DNA from: Campylobacter suis
GTDB taxonomy: Bacteria > Campylobacterota > Campylobacteria > Campylobacterales > Campylobacteraceae
Length of the DNA stretch: 64,000 nt
NCBI RefSeq assembly: GCF_905120475.1
Contig: NZ_CAJHOE010000002.1
Coordinates: forward strand, 62,001 to 126,000
Reading direction: 5' to 3'
The position numbers and the translations under genes are program-made. Below the pieces are notes generated by a model, which saw only the letters and a program-made list of their open reading frames with translations, made no database searches and was not told where the DNA came from. Shown piece by piece: positions 1 to 12,372 of the stretch. Each line of letters begins with the position of its first letter. The first letter of the stretch is position 1.

Positions 1-98
1 TCAGCTAGCCCCATCGGTGCGCCAGGATGTCCGCTATTTGCTTGCTGAACCATATCAGCACATAAAAATCTTATCGTATCGGCTTGTTTTTTTAGCAT
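1..98 (-). CDS. tkt: Transketolase, N-terminal fragment (runs off the left edge)
   Basis: Only the first 32 codons are present; the gene continues beyond base 1. The start ATG lies 2 bases after the ispA stop. The product begins [17 protein letters not shown] and reaches SGHPGAPMG, the thiamine-diphosphate-enzyme motif near the N-terminus of transketolases. The enzyme moves two-carbon units between sugar phosphates in the non-oxidative pentose phosphate pathway. It appears to be the last visible gene of the ybaB-PDZ-ispA-tkt operon, an order recalled from C. jejuni. Confidence 0.9.
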   Translation of the reverse strand, partial: MLKKQADTIRFLCADMVQQANSGHPGAPMGLA

Positions 99-100
99 AT

Positions 101-946
101 TTATCCCTTTAAATGTTTATTTATTAGCTCATTTATAACTTGTAAAACGCCAGAATTTAGGCCTTTGCACTCATTTTGTATATCTTTTATCAAGACATCT
201 CGCTCACTCCTTGCGCCATCAATGCCAAGCAAATTTGTAAATGAGTTTTTACTCTCATCATTTTTAGTAGGCTTGCCAGCCTCATCACTAGTAGCCGTAG
301 CATCTAGTAAGTCGTCATGTATCTGAAATGCAAGTCCAAGCTTTAAGCCTAGCTCATAAATTTTATCACATTTTTGGCTATCGCAACCAGCTATCAATGC
401 ACCTATTTTTAGGCTTGCGGCTATTAGTTTTGCAGTTTTGTGAATGTGTAAAAATTTTAACTCATCAAGCTCAAGTTTTTTATTTTCAAAAAAACAATCA
501 ATAGCCTGCCCAAGCACCATGCCACTCACTCCAGCATTTTGGCTTAAAATTTCAACACACTGTATGCGAATTTCAGCACTAAAATTTGAGCGTGAAATTT
601 CATAAAAAGCATGTGTATTTAAAGCATCTCCAGCAAGTATAGCAGTAACCTCATCATATCTTTTATGTATGGTAGGCTCACCACGCCTTAAAGCAGAATC
701 ATCCATGGCTGGTAAATCATCGTGTATAAGCGAATAAGTGTGCATAAGCTCCACGGCTAGCGCCACTCTCATAGCATCGTCAGTAAGCTCTGCAGAAAGA
801 GCGTCTACAACACCAAGCAAAAGCGATGCCCGAAAATGCTTACCTCCAGCAAGCAACATACAAGAAAGAGCGTCATTGTAGTGAGGATGAAAACTACTTA
901 CGGATGGTAAATTTTGTTTTAAAAACTTACTAAATTTCTCATTCAT
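101..946 (-). CDS. ispA: Polyprenyl (farnesyl/geranyl) diphosphate synthase
   Basis: A 281-residue short-chain trans-prenyltransferase that condenses isopentenyl diphosphate with allylic diphosphates for quinone and undecaprenol precursors. The first aspartate-rich motif DDLPAMD is at residues 76-82, with the extra residues between aspartates typical of bacterial IspA. The second motif DDLLD is at 211-215, and the substrate-binding GKHFR lies near 35-39. Length is normal for IspA. The start ATG overlaps the TGA of the upstream PDZ gene by 4 bases (ATGA), so the two are translationally coupled. Chain length (C10 or C15) cannot be read with certainty. Confidence 0.93.
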   Translation of the reverse strand: MNEKFSKFLKQNLPSVSSFHPHYNDALSCMLLAGGKHFRASLLLGVVDALSAELTDDAMRVALAVELMHTYSLIHDDLPAMDDSALRRGEPTIHKRYDEVTAILAGDALNTHAFYEISRSNFSAEIRIQCVEILSQNAGVSGMVLGQAIDCFFENKKLELDELKFLHIHKTAKLIAASLKIGALIAGCDSQKCDKIYELGLKLGLAFQIHDDLLDATATSDEAGKPTKNDESKNSFTNLLGIDGARSERDVLIKDIQNECKGLNSGVLQVINELINKHLKG

Positions 947-2088
947 CTTTGGTTGACTCTGGAGAAAAAGTTAAAGTCATTTCGCATAAATAAAAGCAAG
1001 AAGCTCTTTTCAAACGGCACTGCGTCAAAAAGCTCTTTACGAGTTTTATACTCCTTTAAATCAAGCTGTAAAATTTTATCTCCGACAGCTATACCAAATG
1101 CAGCAGCTTGGCTATCTTCTATAACCTTTTTAACGATTAAATTTCTATCTATTAAGATACCATATCGTTTTAAAATTTGTGCTCCAGCCGATGGATCATC
1201 ATAGTTTTCTTCCATCTCAGCCACTGGCTCACTATCTTTAAAAAGTTCAGCAAGCGCTAACTTAACGGCCGGAGAAGCGTTGTTTTCGCTCTCTTGTATG
1301 ACTAAAGATTTTGCACCACTTATCTCTCCAGATACAGGCACCATCAATGAAACTTCTTCGCCATCTCGCCAGACTTTTATATTTAGCACAGCGCCTTTGG
1401 GAGCAAAAAGTATCATCTCGTTTAATGCACGCAAACTAGACGGTTCAATGCCGTTTATGCTTAAAATTTTATCTCCAACCACCAAAGCTTTGCCCCTACC
1501 TATTGGATCAGACGAAACTACAAAAAAGCCCTTTTCATTTTGCGTAAAAACTACACCTATATCCCCATAATAAACATCATCATAAGCGGCAAAATGCTTT
1601 AAATAGCGATTAGGGATAAATTTATCCGCACCAATGGCTATGCCTAGCATCTTACAACAAGCCGAGTTTAGCTCTCCAGTTACATTACTATCAAAACTAA
1701 GGGTGTCAAAGTCACCTAGATTTACGCCAAGGGACTTGATATGCCCCATTAGGGTGTTGTTATTATCACTTAAAATTCCCACCCAAGTGCTTTTGTTTAT
1801 CTGCGCTTCATTGGTCTCATCAGCCAAAGTGGGTACTTCTAGTGTTACCGCTGAGCGAACCAAATAAAGCCCTAAGTATGGGTCAAATTTTACATAATCA
1901 TTTAAATTTGTCTTAGAGGTTTTTATAACGGCTATTAAATTTGGTGCTATGGCGACTCCGTAGTTGCCATTAACTGCCACTATCGAGCCTTTGTTTTTTA
2001 CATAGCATGCATGAAAGTCATCTTGCGTAGGTCGTGGAGCAGCAAGCAAAATACCACAAAATAGCATAAAAAGCAAAATTTTTCTCAT
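943..2088 (-). CDS. Exported protein with two PDZ domains
   Basis: A 381-residue protein with an N-terminal signal peptide (MRKILLFMLFCGILLAAP). One PDZ-like unit spans roughly residues 165-250 (core GDKILSINGIEP) and a second roughly 300-375 (core GDKILQLDLKEYKT). The N-terminal ~160 residues look beta-rich like a chymotrypsin fold, but no GNSGGP-type serine motif is visible, so protease activity is doubtful. It is probably periplasmic. It overlaps ybaB upstream and ispA downstream by ATGA junctions. The equivalent C. jejuni gene, as recalled, is also uncharacterised. Confidence 0.8.
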   Translation of the reverse strand: MRKILLFMLFCGILLAAPRPTQDDFHACYVKNKGSIVAVNGNYGVAIAPNLIAVIKTSKTNLNDYVKFDPYLGLYLVRSAVTLEVPTLADETNEAQINKSTWVGILSDNNNTLMGHIKSLGVNLGDFDTLSFDSNVTGELNSACCKMLGIAIGADKFIPNRYLKHFAAYDDVYYGDIGVVFTQNEKGFFVVSSDPIGRGKALVVGDKILSINGIEPSSLRALNEMILFAPKGAVLNIKVWRDGEEVSLMVPVSGEISGAKSLVIQESENNASPAVKLALAELFKDSEPVAEMEENYDDPSAGAQILKRYGILIDRNLIVKKVIEDSQAAAFGIAVGDKILQLDLKEYKTRKELFDAVPFEKSFLLLFMRNDFNFFSRVNQR

Positions 2089-2402
2089 AGCTTTATTCCA
2101 CCCAGATCAAGCCTGCCAAGCATGCGCGATGCCATCGCTTTTTTATCGTCATTTACCGCTTTTAGAGCGTCATTTATGGCGCTAATTAGTAAAATTTGCA
2201 TACTCTCCTTATCATCAAGCAAGCTATCATCTATACTAATGTCTAAAATTTCCCCCTTGCCATTTGCGCGAACACTAACAAGACCTCCACCGCTCTTGGC
2301 GCCATACTCTTTAGCTTCGCTCTGAGCTTCTAGCTCCTGTGCTTTTTGCTGAGCCTGAGCAAGCATTTCGCCCATTTTTGAAAAATCAAAATCTTTAAAC
2401 AT
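2085..2402 (-). CDS. YbaB/EbfC family nucleoid-associated protein
   Basis: A 105-residue protein beginning MFKDFDFSKMGEMLAQAQQKAQELEAQ, a helical start followed by a central sheet with VSVRANGKGEILDISID. This is the pattern of YbaB/EbfC DNA-binding dimers, which coat the nucleoid in bacteria and are often found near recombination genes. It is first in the minus-strand operon and its TGA overlaps the next ATG. The run of DNA upstream to infA (136 bases) separates two divergent transcription units. Confidence 0.88.
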   Translation of the reverse strand: MFKDFDFSKMGEMLAQAQQKAQELEAQSEAKEYGAKSGGGLVSVRANGKGEILDISIDDSLLDDKESMQILLISAINDALKAVNDDKKAMASRMLGRLDLGGIKL

Positions 2403-2496
2403 CTTAAAAACCTTTAAATTTTAGCAAATTATAACAAAAAAAGATTAAAATTTTATATGAAATTAAAATTTAAACTTTGCTTAAAGCTATTTTATG

Positions 2497-2502
2497 TATA
2501 AT
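2497..2502 (+). promoter_or_regulatory. -10 box of the infA promoter
   Basis: TATAAT preceded by TG at -14 in a T-rich context, 36 bases before the infA ATG. There is no recognisable -35 hexamer, as usual for Campylobacter sigma70 promoters. Confidence 0.65.
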
Positions 2503-2538
2503 CCAAAGTTTAAAAATTTTTAGAATTTAGAGGAATTT

Positions 2539-2757
2539 ATGGCAAAAGATGATGTAATAGAGATTGATGGAAATGTGGTCGAGGCCCTTCCTAACGCAAC
2601 TTTTAAGGTCGAACTAGACAATAAACATGTGATACTCTGTCACATCGCAGGCAAGATGAGAATGCACTATATAAAAATCATGCCAGGAGACCGCGTAAAA
2701 GTTGAGCTAACACCTTATAGTCTTGACAAAGGTCGCATAACTTATCGTTATAAATAG
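2539..2757 (+). CDS. infA: Translation initiation factor IF-1
   Basis: A 72-residue protein made of a single S1/OB-fold domain. It starts [19 protein letters not shown] and ends with [10 protein letters not shown], both typical of IF-1. It occupies the 30S A-site during initiation. A GAGGAA ribosome-binding site precedes the ATG. In many bacteria infA follows map directly; here it is about 43 kb from map and faces the opposite way, so the spc-alpha supercluster has been split between them. Confidence 0.97.
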   Translation: MAKDDVIEIDGNVVEALPNATFKVELDNKHVILCHIAGKMRMHYIKIMPGDRVKVELTPYSLDKGRITYRYK

Positions 2758-2923
2758 TCAGTATTTTCTGGCTTGCCCAAGTTGAGTTTTAGATTTTAGT
2801 CTCAAGAATGTGTTTTAGTTTTTACTTAAATTCTAATCCACTTATCCGATGCCATTTCTGCGTTTTTTTGCCCATAAATATAACACAGAAAAAGTTTTAA
2901 GCTATACATAATAAATTTTTCAG

Positions 2924-2929
2924 TATAAT
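2924..2929 (+). promoter_or_regulatory. -10 box of the alpha-operon promoter
   Basis: TATAAT in a strongly AT-rich stretch. It implies a leader of about 125 bases before rpmJ, far longer than neighbouring leaders. The 304-base gap between infA and rpmJ otherwise holds only AT-rich sequence and the leader hairpins listed separately. Confidence 0.65.
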
Positions 2930-2960
2930 CCACACTTTGCAACAAAGCTGTATGAAGAAT

Positions 2961-3029
2961 TATTTTCAAAGCCACCACTTGTTTTGAAAATAGTTGGTTT
3001 GATAACTCGTCAAACCTGTGTGCAGTTTG
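2961..3029 (+). promoter_or_regulatory. Structured leader of the rpmJ-rpsM-rpsK-rpsD-rpoA-rplQ operon
   Basis: Three inverted repeats are visible. TATTTTCAAA (2961-2970) pairs perfectly with 2983-2992. GGTTTGA (2996-3002) pairs with TCAAACC (3010-3016). CAAAC (3011-3015) can instead pair with GTTTG (3025-3029). The second and third stems share bases and exclude each other. In E. coli the matching operon is repressed by S4 binding a leader pseudoknot; a similar role here is inference. Confidence 0.5.
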
Positions 3030-3061
3030 CTAAAAAGTGGAATAAATTTTTAGGAGACACA

Positions 3062-3175
3062 ATGAAAGTTCGTCCTTCTGTAAAGAAGATGTGTGACAAG
3101 TGCAAAATTGTCAAACGTAGCGGTATCGTACGCGTTATCTGCGAAAATCCAAAACATAAGCAAAGACAAGGATAA
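3062..3175 (+). CDS. rpmJ: 50S ribosomal protein L36
   Basis: A 37-residue protein beginning [15 protein letters not shown] and ending [10 protein letters not shown], the classic zinc-ribbon L36 with CxxC (MCDKC) plus a later Cys and His. A longer upstream reading frame is open, but the AGGAG at 3052-3056 fixes this ATG. It is the first gene of the alpha operon and ends 3 bases before rpsM. Confidence 0.96.
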   Translation: MKVRPSVKKMCDKCKIVKRSGIVRVICENPKHKQRQG

Positions 3176-3178
3176 GCG

Positions 3179-3547
3179 ATGGCACGTATAGCAGGTGTAG
3201 ATTTACCAAACAAAAAGAGAGTAGAGTATGGCTTAACATATATCTACGGCATAGGACTTCACAAATCTCGTCAAATTCTTGACGCAGTTAAAATTTCTTA
3301 TGACAAGCGCGTTCATGAGCTAAGTGAAGATGAGGCTGCGGCTATCCGTAAAGAAATTCAAGAGCACCACATCGTTGAGGGTGATCTTAGAAAGCAAGTT
3401 GCTATGGACATCAAGGCACTTATGGATCTTGGTAGTTACCGTGGTCTTCGCCACAGAAAAGGGCTTCCAGTTCGTGGTCAAAAGACTAAGACAAACGCTA
3501 GAACTCGCAAGGGTAAGCGTAAAACTGTCGGCGCAGCGACTAAGTAG
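3179..3547 (+). CDS. rpsM: 30S ribosomal protein S13
   Basis: A 122-residue protein starting [21 protein letters not shown], with the basic C-terminal tail [21 protein letters not shown] that contacts P-site tRNA. S13 sits in the head of the small subunit and bridges to L5. It is close-packed between rpmJ and rpsK. Confidence 0.97.
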   Translation: MARIAGVDLPNKKRVEYGLTYIYGIGLHKSRQILDAVKISYDKRVHELSEDEAAAIRKEIQEHHIVEGDLRKQVAMDIKALMDLGSYRGLRHRKGLPVRGQKTKTNARTRKGKRKTVGAATK

Positions 3548-3560
3548 TTAAGGATAGACA

Positions 3561-3953
3561 ATGGCAAAAAGAAAAATCGTTAAGAAAAAAGTCGTAAGAA
3601 AAAGTATAGCAAAAGGTATCGTTCATATCAGTGCTACATTTAACAACACTATGATTACTGTAACTGATGAGATGGGTAACGCTATAGCTTGGAGCAGCGC
3701 TGGTGGTCTTGGCTTTAAAGGTAGCAAAAAATCAACTCCATATGCAGCACAGCAAGCAGTTGAAGATGCGCTAAGCAAAGCAAAAGAGCACGGCATAAAA
3801 GAGGTCGGTATCAAGGTTCAAGGTCCAGGAAGTGGCCGTGAAACTGCGGTTAAGAGCGTAGGAGCAGTTGAGGGTATTAAGGTAACTTTCCTTAAAGATG
3901 TAACTCCACTTGCACACAATGGTTGTAGACCACCAAAACGCCGCCGCGTCTAA
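3561..3953 (+). CDS. rpsK: 30S ribosomal protein S11
   Basis: A 130-residue protein with the S11 signature region [13 protein letters not shown] (written here as [13 protein letters not shown]) and the C-terminus [12 protein letters not shown]. It lies on the platform of the 30S subunit near the mRNA exit. It is third in the alpha operon. Confidence 0.97.
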   Translation: MAKRKIVKKKVVRKSIAKGIVHISATFNNTMITVTDEMGNAIAWSSAGGLGFKGSKKSTPYAAQQAVEDALSKAKEHGIKEVGIKVQGPGSGRETAVKSVGAVEGIKVTFLKDVTPLAHNGCRPPKRRRV

Positions 3954-3980
3954 TAATAGAGAATAAATAGGAGAATTATT

Positions 3981-4607
3981 ATGGCTAGATACACAGGACC
4001 TGTTGAGAAGTTAGAAAGACGCCTTGGCGTTTCTCTTGCCCTTAAAGGCGAGAGAAGACTTGCGGGCAAGAGCGCACTAGATAAGCGTCCATATGCCCCA
4101 GGACAACACGGACAAAGAAGAGCAAAGATAAGTGAATATGGCTTACAGCTTCGTGAGAAGCAAAAAGCAAAATTTATGTATGGTGTGAGTGAAAAGCAAT
4201 TTCGCCGCCTATTCCAAGAAGCAGCACGCCGAGAAGGCAACACTGGTGCGCTTTTGATTCAACTTTTAGAACAAAGACTTGATAATGTAGTTTATAGAAT
4301 GGGCTTTGCAACAACTCGTCGTTTTGCTCGCCAGCTAGTAACTCACGGACACATTCTTGTAAATGGCAAGAAAGTAGATATCCCATCTTACAGAGTTGAG
4401 CCAGGACAAAAGATAGAAGTTGCTGAAAAATCAAAATCAAACCCACAGATAGTTCGTGCAGTTGATTTAACGGCACAAACTGGTATAGTTAGCTGGGTTG
4501 ATGTTGAAAAAGATAAAAAATATGGAATTTTCACAAGAAACCCTGAAAGAGAAGAGGTTATCATTCCAATCGAGGAAAGATTCATAGTCGAGCTTTACTC
4601 AAAATAA
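3981..4607 (+). CDS. rpsD: 30S ribosomal protein S4
   Basis: A 208-residue primary 16S rRNA-binding protein beginning [17 protein letters not shown]. An S4 RNA-binding domain follows at about residues 98-160 ([20 protein letters not shown], then [10 protein letters not shown]). In E. coli S4 is the translational repressor of this operon, which makes the structured leader upstream of rpmJ of interest. It has no N-terminal zinc-finger cysteines, so it is the C- type. Confidence 0.97.
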   Translation: MARYTGPVEKLERRLGVSLALKGERRLAGKSALDKRPYAPGQHGQRRAKISEYGLQLREKQKAKFMYGVSEKQFRRLFQEAARREGNTGALLIQLLEQRLDNVVYRMGFATTRRFARQLVTHGHILVNGKKVDIPSYRVEPGQKIEVAEKSKSNPQIVRAVDLTAQTGIVSWVDVEKDKKYGIFTRNPEREEVIIPIEERFIVELYSK

Positions 4608-4621
4608 TAAAGGATATAATG

Positions 4622-5632
4622 ATGAGAAAGATTACTACATCAGCTTATATGCCTACTGAGATTAAGGTTGAGAGTGTTAGTGAAAATGTTGCTAAGATTA
4701 CTGCGTATCCGTTTGAAACTGGATATGCAGTAACTCTTGCGCACCCACTTCGCCGTCTGCTTTACTCAAGCACAGTTGGTTTTGCACCGACTGGTGTAAA
4801 GATAAAAGGCGTTAGTCATGAATTTGATAGCATGCGTGGTATGCTTGAAGATGTAGCGCTTTTTATTATTAACTTAAAAAATTTACGCTTTAAGTTAAAA
4901 AATGATAGCGAGCGTGAGGTTATAGAGTATAGTTTTAAAGGACCAAAAGAGATTACTGGTGCTGATCTTTGCAACGATATCGTAGAGATTGTTAATCCTG
5001 ATGCATATCTTGCGACGATAAACGAAGATGCTAAGCTTGAGTTTAGTCTTATTATGCAAAAAGGTATTGGATATGTTTCAAGTGAGGATTTAAGAGATAG
5101 CATAGAGGACGGCTATATTGCACTTGATGCTTTCTTTACGCCAGTTAAAAAAGCTGTTTATGAGATCGAAAATGTCTTAGTTGAAGATAATCCAGACTTT
5201 GAAAAGATAGTCTTTACTATAACAACAGACGGACAGGTTGGTCCTATAGAAGCATTTAAAAATAGCCTTGAAGCAATGTATCAGCAAATGTCAGTCTTTA
5301 AAGGCGTACTTGATATAGATGTTAATGCTCCCCTTCCAAGTTCAAATTTAAGTGGTGAGCATGCAAAGCTTTTCTCTAGGGTTGAGGAGCTAAATTTAAG
5401 TGCAAGAAGCTTTAACTGTATCGACAAAGCTGAGATTCGCTTTATAGGCGAGCTCGCTTTAATGGATGAAAACGAACTAAAAGATCTTAAAAATTTAGGT
5501 AAAAAATCTCTTGATGAGATTAAAGCCGTTATGGAAGAGATCGGCTATCCCGTTGGCACAGATTTGCTAAAAGATAGCAAAGAACAGCTCAAAAAGAAAA
5601 TAGCTGAGCTAAAGTCACAAATGAAAGAATAA
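4622..5632 (+). CDS. rpoA: DNA-directed RNA polymerase subunit alpha
   Basis: A 336-residue subunit. The N-terminal dimerisation domain (to about 230) contains [20 protein letters not shown]. The C-terminal domain (about 250-320) contains [16 protein letters not shown] and [16 protein letters not shown], the helix-hairpin-helix that touches UP elements and activators. There are two in-frame ATGs, at 4619 and 4622. The second lies 7 bases after AAGGA (4610-4614) and gives the usual MRKITTSAY start, so I chose it. Confidence 0.96.
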   Translation: MRKITTSAYMPTEIKVESVSENVAKITAYPFETGYAVTLAHPLRRLLYSSTVGFAPTGVKIKGVSHEFDSMRGMLEDVALFIINLKNLRFKLKNDSEREVIEYSFKGPKEITGADLCNDIVEIVNPDAYLATINEDAKLEFSLIMQKGIGYVSSEDLRDSIEDGYIALDAFFTPVKKAVYEIENVLVEDNPDFEKIVFTITTDGQVGPIEAFKNSLEAMYQQMSVFKGVLDIDVNAPLPSSNLSGEHAKLFSRVEELNLSARSFNCIDKAEIRFIGELALMDENELKDLKNLGKKSLDEIKAVMEEIGYPVGTDLLKDSKEQLKKKIAELKSQMKE

Positions 5633-5644
5633 TAAGGACAGGTA

Positions 5645-6001
5645 ATGAGACATAAACACGGATATAGAAAACTTGGTCGCACCTCATCTCATCGCTCTGC
5701 ATTGCTTAAAAATTTAGCAATTGCGATCATAAAAAGCGGCAAGATCGAGACAACTCTACCAAAGGCAAAAGAGCTTAGAAGCTATGTTGAAAAACTTATC
5801 ACAAGAGCTAGAAAAGGCGACTTTAACGCTCATAGAGCAGTTTTTGCAAGTCTTCAAGATAAAGAGAGCACAAACAAACTAGTTACAGAAGTAGCACCAA
5901 AATATGCTACAAGAAATGGCGGATACACTCGTATCACTAAAACTAGAATTCGCCGTGGTGATGCTGCCGAGATGGCTTATATAGAGCTAGTTAGCGAATA
6001 A
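5645..6001 (+). CDS. rplQ: 50S ribosomal protein L17
   Basis: A 118-residue protein starting [23 protein letters not shown], the unmistakable L17 N-terminus, and ending [10 protein letters not shown]. It sits at the peptide tunnel exit side of the large subunit. It is last in the alpha operon and is followed by a strong terminator hairpin. Confidence 0.97.
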   Translation: MRHKHGYRKLGRTSSHRSALLKNLAIAIIKSGKIETTLPKAKELRSYVEKLITRARKGDFNAHRAVFASLQDKESTNKLVTEVAPKYATRNGGYTRITKTRIRRGDAAEMAYIELVSE

Positions 6002-6008
6002 TTTATAC

Positions 6009-6050
6009 ATTCTAGAGAGCATACGCTCTCTAGAATATTACACTTTTTTG
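6009..6050 (+). terminator. Rho-independent terminator after rplQ
   Basis: A perfect 12-bp stem, ATTCTAGAGAGC (6009-6020) with GCTCTCTAGAAT (6025-6036), closed by an ATAC loop. A T-rich tail follows at about 6043-6050. Confidence 0.85.
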
Positions 6051-6157
6051 ATATTTTACTTTTTTACATACAAATTCTCAGCTTTAAATTTTACTTGTAA
6101 AAATTGATTTTGTCCCCCATACTTCACCTTTTAATCCCATACTAAATTTAAAAAAGA

Positions 6158-6163
6158 TATAAT
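6158..6163 (+). promoter_or_regulatory. -10 box of the pyrG promoter
   Basis: TATAAT 31 bases before the pyrG ATG and after the rplQ terminator, so pyrG-recJ begins a new transcription unit. Confidence 0.6.
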
Positions 6164-6181
6164 AAAGCATTAAAAAAATAA

Positions 6182-9389
<3,208 letters not shown>

Positions 9390-9407
9390 AAATTTAAATT
9401 TTAGTTG

Positions 9408-9413
9408 TATAAT
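9408..9413 (+). promoter_or_regulatory. -10 box for the NifU-like/murE/panD operon
   Basis: TATAAT with upstream TG, 24 bases before the chosen NifU-like start, in the short gap after recJ. Confidence 0.6.
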
Positions 9414-9436
9414 AAATGTAAAAATTGGAGAGAAAG

Positions 9437-9712
9437 ATGATACCATTTAGTGATGAAGAGCTGCTAAAACCCGTGCAGATAACGCTTAATAAGGTTCGCC
9501 CTATGCTACAAAATGATGGTGGAGATATGGAACTTTTGGGTATAAAAAATGGCAAAATTTATGTTAGGCTGGTCGGGCACTGCCATGGTTGCGCCGCTAG
9601 TGGCACGACACTAAAATACGGCATAGAGCGACAACTTCGCATAGATATACACCCTGAGCTTGAAATTATAAATATACCGCTAGGCGAGGACTTTGACATT
9701 GACAAATTATAA
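9437..9712 (+). CDS. NifU-like (NFU domain) Fe-S scaffold/carrier protein
   Basis: A 91-residue protein consisting of one NFU domain: RPMLQNDGGDMELL at about 21-34, and the cluster-binding CxxC at Cys49/Cys52 (GHCHGCAAS). Such proteins carry Fe-S clusters to apo-targets in the cytoplasm. A TTG 12 bases upstream is open but overlaps the GGAG Shine-Dalgarno (9427-9430), so the ATG at 9437 is preferred. It is the first gene of the operon and overlaps the next frame by 14 bases. Confidence 0.9.
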   Translation: MIPFSDEELLKPVQITLNKVRPMLQNDGGDMELLGIKNGKIYVRLVGHCHGCAASGTTLKYGIERQLRIDIHPELEIINIPLGEDFDIDKL

Positions 9713-10247
9713 AAAATTAGGGCTTAAAAGCTTTAAACGAGCTAAATTTGATGAAGCTGCGACATATTTTTCGCTTGCTTATGAGCAAGAAAAAAGCGAA
9801 AATTTACTCTTTTTCATCATGCTTTGTAGCCTTGCCAAAGAGAGTCCGGACGAGGCAAGAATGCTCTTTGAATACTCATTTAGCAAAGACGCTCGCAATG
9901 AAGACAACAGCCTAAACGAGATACTTGAAGTGCTTGAAAGCAAAAGTATCGAGTCAGATGATGAGCTTGAAGAACAAGATGCCATAATGTATGATGACTT
10001 TAAGCGTTTAAGCAATCAAAATGGCTTTAAAAAAACATTTGAAAATATCATGTTTTCTACTCGCGTCATGATCTCGAACAAGGATGACTTTTTGGAGTTC
10101 GTTCGAGATCTTATAAAAAATGACTTTTTGGAAATGAGCATAAACTACCTAGAGAGCGCAGCGGTGATGTTTGGTGCCGATGAGCGTATAGATGAACTTT
10201 TTGCTGAAGTAAAAAAGAGAAAAAACGATGAAAATTTACATAGATAA
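9699..10247 (+). CDS. TPR-like hypothetical protein between nfu and murE
   Basis: A 182-residue all-helical soluble protein. The N-terminus (NYKKLGLKSFKRAKFDEAATYF) looks like a single degenerate tetratricopeptide repeat. An acidic stretch follows at about 80-92 (SIESDDELEEQDA), then more helices. I see no catalytic motif. There are two in-frame TTG codons, at 9693 and 9699; GAGGA at 9686-9690 gives proper spacing only for 9699. It overlaps the nfu end and the murE start (20 bases), so the three genes are coupled. The same gene position is recalled in C. jejuni. Confidence 0.75.
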   Translation: MTNYKKLGLKSFKRAKFDEAATYFSLAYEQEKSENLLFFIMLCSLAKESPDEARMLFEYSFSKDARNEDNSLNEILEVLESKSIESDDELEEQDAIMYDDFKRLSNQNGFKKTFENIMFSTRVMISNKDDFLEFVRDLIKNDFLEMSINYLESAAVMFGADERIDELFAEVKKRKNDENLHR

Positions 10248-11517
10248 AAATTTTATAACAGACAACTCCACAGAGTGCGAAAGCGGTTGTTACTTTTTAA
10301 AAACTAATGCAAATGAGCGCTTTGCAGATGACGCAAAACGCAAAGGGGCAGAGGTTGTTGACGCACAACAAGCCAAAGTCTTGCTGGGTATAGACCAAAA
10401 TTTGCGCATCATAGGCATAACTGGCACAAATGGCAAAACGACAACCGCAACACTCATAGCCCACGCCCTAAATGCACTTGGTCATAAAACAGCTTTGGCT
10501 GGTACTCGTGGGGCATTTATCGGTGATGAGCGCATAGATGTAAAGTCGCTCACAACTGCTCCCGTTCTTGGCACGCTTGGATATTTAGTAGCGGCTACAA
10601 AAGCCAAATGTGAGTTTTTGGTAATGGAAGTAAGTTCGCATGCCATTGCACAAAACCGTATTGATGGGCTAGAGTTTGCGCTGAAAATTTTTACAAATCT
10701 CAGTCAAGATCATTTAGACTATCACGGAACAATGGATGAATACGCTCGTGTTAAAAACAGCTTTTTAGCCGATGAGAGTATAAAGATAATTAACATAGAT
10801 GATAAATTTGTAAAATTTAACCCTATAAATGCGACCACTTACTCGCTTCATAACGCTGACTTTTCGCCAAATAGCTTTAGCTTAGATAGTGGCATAATGG
10901 CTGACATAAAAATGCCAAACGGCACAGCTGTAAATTTGCATTCGAGTCTTCAAGGCGAGTTTAACTTACAAAATTTACTAGCCGCATTTGCAGCACTTTG
11001 GAGATTAAATGTAGCAAGCGATGATAAAATAGTTGCTGCCCTTAAGACATTTAAAGGCGTAGAAGGACGCATGCAGGTTGTCTCAAGAAACCCCCTTGTT
11101 ATTGTAGATTTTGCTCACACTCCTGATGGTATGGAGAAAATTTTGCAAGCTTTACGCCATAAAAAGCTAGTTGTTGTCTTTGGTGCTGGTGGCGATAGAG
11201 ACCGAACAAAACGCCCAAAAATGGGTGCTATCGCACAGCATTATGCTCGCTTAGCCATTGTAACAAGCGATAACCCACGCAGTGAAGAGCCAGAGGCTAT
11301 TATCGATGAAATTTGCACTGGTATGAAGCTGGATAACTCGGTTTTGCGTGAAGCCGACAGAGCAAAAGCCATAAAGATAGGGCTTGAAAATCTACAAGAA
11401 AACGAAGCTTTAGTAATACTTGGCAAAGGTGATGAGGATTATCAAGAGATTAAGAGTGTAAAACACCATTTTAGTGATGCTGAAATTGTAAATGAAATTT
11501 TAAAGGATAAAAAATGA
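10228..11517 (+). CDS. murE: UDP-MurNAc-L-Ala-D-Glu:meso-diaminopimelate ligase
   Basis: A 429-residue Mur ligase adding the third residue of the peptidoglycan stem peptide. The ATP loop GTNGKT is at residues 66-71; [14 protein letters not shown] forms the UMAG-binding region; and DNPRSEEP near residue 350 is the DNPR motif that selects meso-diaminopimelate over lysine. It is about 65 residues shorter than E. coli MurE, the loss being in the N-terminal UDP-binding domain; this is typical of Campylobacter. Its last 4 bases overlap panD. Confidence 0.95.
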   Translation: MKIYIDKNFITDNSTECESGCYFLKTNANERFADDAKRKGAEVVDAQQAKVLLGIDQNLRIIGITGTNGKTTTATLIAHALNALGHKTALAGTRGAFIGDERIDVKSLTTAPVLGTLGYLVAATKAKCEFLVMEVSSHAIAQNRIDGLEFALKIFTNLSQDHLDYHGTMDEYARVKNSFLADESIKIINIDDKFVKFNPINATTYSLHNADFSPNSFSLDSGIMADIKMPNGTAVNLHSSLQGEFNLQNLLAAFAALWRLNVASDDKIVAALKTFKGVEGRMQVVSRNPLVIVDFAHTPDGMEKILQALRHKKLVVVFGAGGDRDRTKRPKMGAIAQHYARLAIVTSDNPRSEEPEAIIDEICTGMKLDNSVLREADRAKAIKIGLENLQENEALVILGKGDEDYQEIKSVKHHFSDAEIVNEILKDKK

Positions 11518-11867
11518 AAATAGAAGTGCTAGCTGGTAAAATCCACCGCGCAACAGTAACAGACGCAAACCTTAACTATGTGGGCTCTATCAGTATAGAT
11601 GAAAAACTGATAGAAGCCGCTGGACTTTGTGAGTGGCAAAAGGTTGAAATTTTAAATGTAAATAATGGAGAGCGCTTTAGTACTTATGTCATAAAGGGCT
11701 CAAAAGGGCAGATCTGTCTTAATGGCGCAGCTGCTCGCAAGGTTTGCACTGGCGATATCGTAATAATCGTTGCATACACGACTATGAGCGAAAAAAAAGC
11801 TAAAAAGCATAAACCAAAAGTAGTAATGGTAAATGAAAAAAATGAGATAGTAAAAGCAAAAATTTAA
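11514..11867 (+). CDS. panD: Aspartate 1-decarboxylase proenzyme
   Basis: A 117-residue pyruvoyl enzyme making beta-alanine for pantothenate and CoA. Self-cleavage is expected between Gly24 and Ser25 in NYVGSI, with the pyruvoyl group formed on Ser25. Length is normal. The ATGA overlap with murE couples them. In C. jejuni, as recalled, panD sits with panBC elsewhere, so linkage to murE differs from that species. Confidence 0.94.
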   Translation: MKIEVLAGKIHRATVTDANLNYVGSISIDEKLIEAAGLCEWQKVEILNVNNGERFSTYVIKGSKGQICLNGAAARKVCTGDIVIIVAYTTMSEKKAKKHKPKVVMVNEKNEIVKAKI

Positions 11868-11882
11868 TTACAATCTATCATA

Positions 11883-11908
11883 AGCTCTTGGCAAAACCAC
11901 CAAGAGCT
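11883..11908. terminator. Bidirectional terminator between panD and the 69-residue gene
   Basis: A perfect 9-bp stem, AGCTCTTGG (11883-11891) with CCAAGAGCT (11900-11908), placed between two convergent genes. Confidence 0.7.
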
Positions 11909-11914
11909 ATATAT

Positions 11915-12124
11915 TTAAGCTAGTTTGCCTAACTTATCCTTTAAAAACTCGCCAAACTCATCTTGTGTCAAAACACGCTTGCCGCCAAGAGCAGCCTTTG
12001 CCTCTTTGCCAAGTTCTACTAAAACCTTGCGATTATCAGCACTTTGAGACTTGCCATGCTTTTTAAGGATGTTGTTTAACTCATGATCTTCTGAGAAATT
12101 CACTAGCTCTGCGTCTTTTGCCAT
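11915..12124 (-). CDS. Small hypothetical protein, 69 residues
   Basis: I do not recognise this gene. The product is soluble, highly charged and helical, with no Cys, no signal peptide and no membrane segment. It starts MAKDAELVNFSEDHELNNILKK and ends TQDEFGEFLKDKLGKLA. AAGGAG at a good distance before the ATG and a TATAAT upstream support expression as a single gene. It is separated from accA by about 250 bases of AT-rich DNA in which I see no other gene. Function unknown. Confidence 0.7.
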   Translation of the reverse strand: MAKDAELVNFSEDHELNNILKKHGKSQSADNRKVLVELGKEAKAALGGKRVLTQDEFGEFLKDKLGKLA

Positions 12125-12151
12125 GTTAGCTCCTTATAAAAATGTAGTAAT

Positions 12152-12157
12152 ATTATA
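12152..12157 (-). promoter_or_regulatory. -10 box for the 69-residue gene
   Basis: TATAAT on the minus strand, 28 bases before the ATG at 12124. Confidence 0.55.
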
Positions 12158-12372
12158 GCTTAAATTTTGTAAATATATAGACTTATGAAAGAAAAATTTT
12201 TAAGCCTTTTTGGCTTTTTATAGCAGTTTTAGAATATTTTAGTTAGATACATAGTGATATCTTAAGTACTTTATAATTAGCAAAATATTAATTAAGCGGA
12301 TAAATTTTATAAAAAAGGTTTCAAATAAAAAGTCTTTATTTTAAAAAGTTTTAAAATTTTAAAATAAAAGGT

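Noticed and set aside
953-1867. Plus-strand open frames of 77-96 residues inside the PDZ gene
   Set aside because: They are shadows of the minus-strand gene, with low-complexity Ser/Pro/Phe composition and no ribosome-binding sites.
2984-3061. Longer rpmJ reading frame beginning at 2984
   Set aside because: The extension lies in the structured leader and L36 always begins MKVR; AGGAG fits the ATG at 3062.
12125-12372. Small RNA or small gene between the 69-residue gene and accA
   Set aside because: The sequence is AT-rich with only weak stems and no start signal apart from the promoter already listed.
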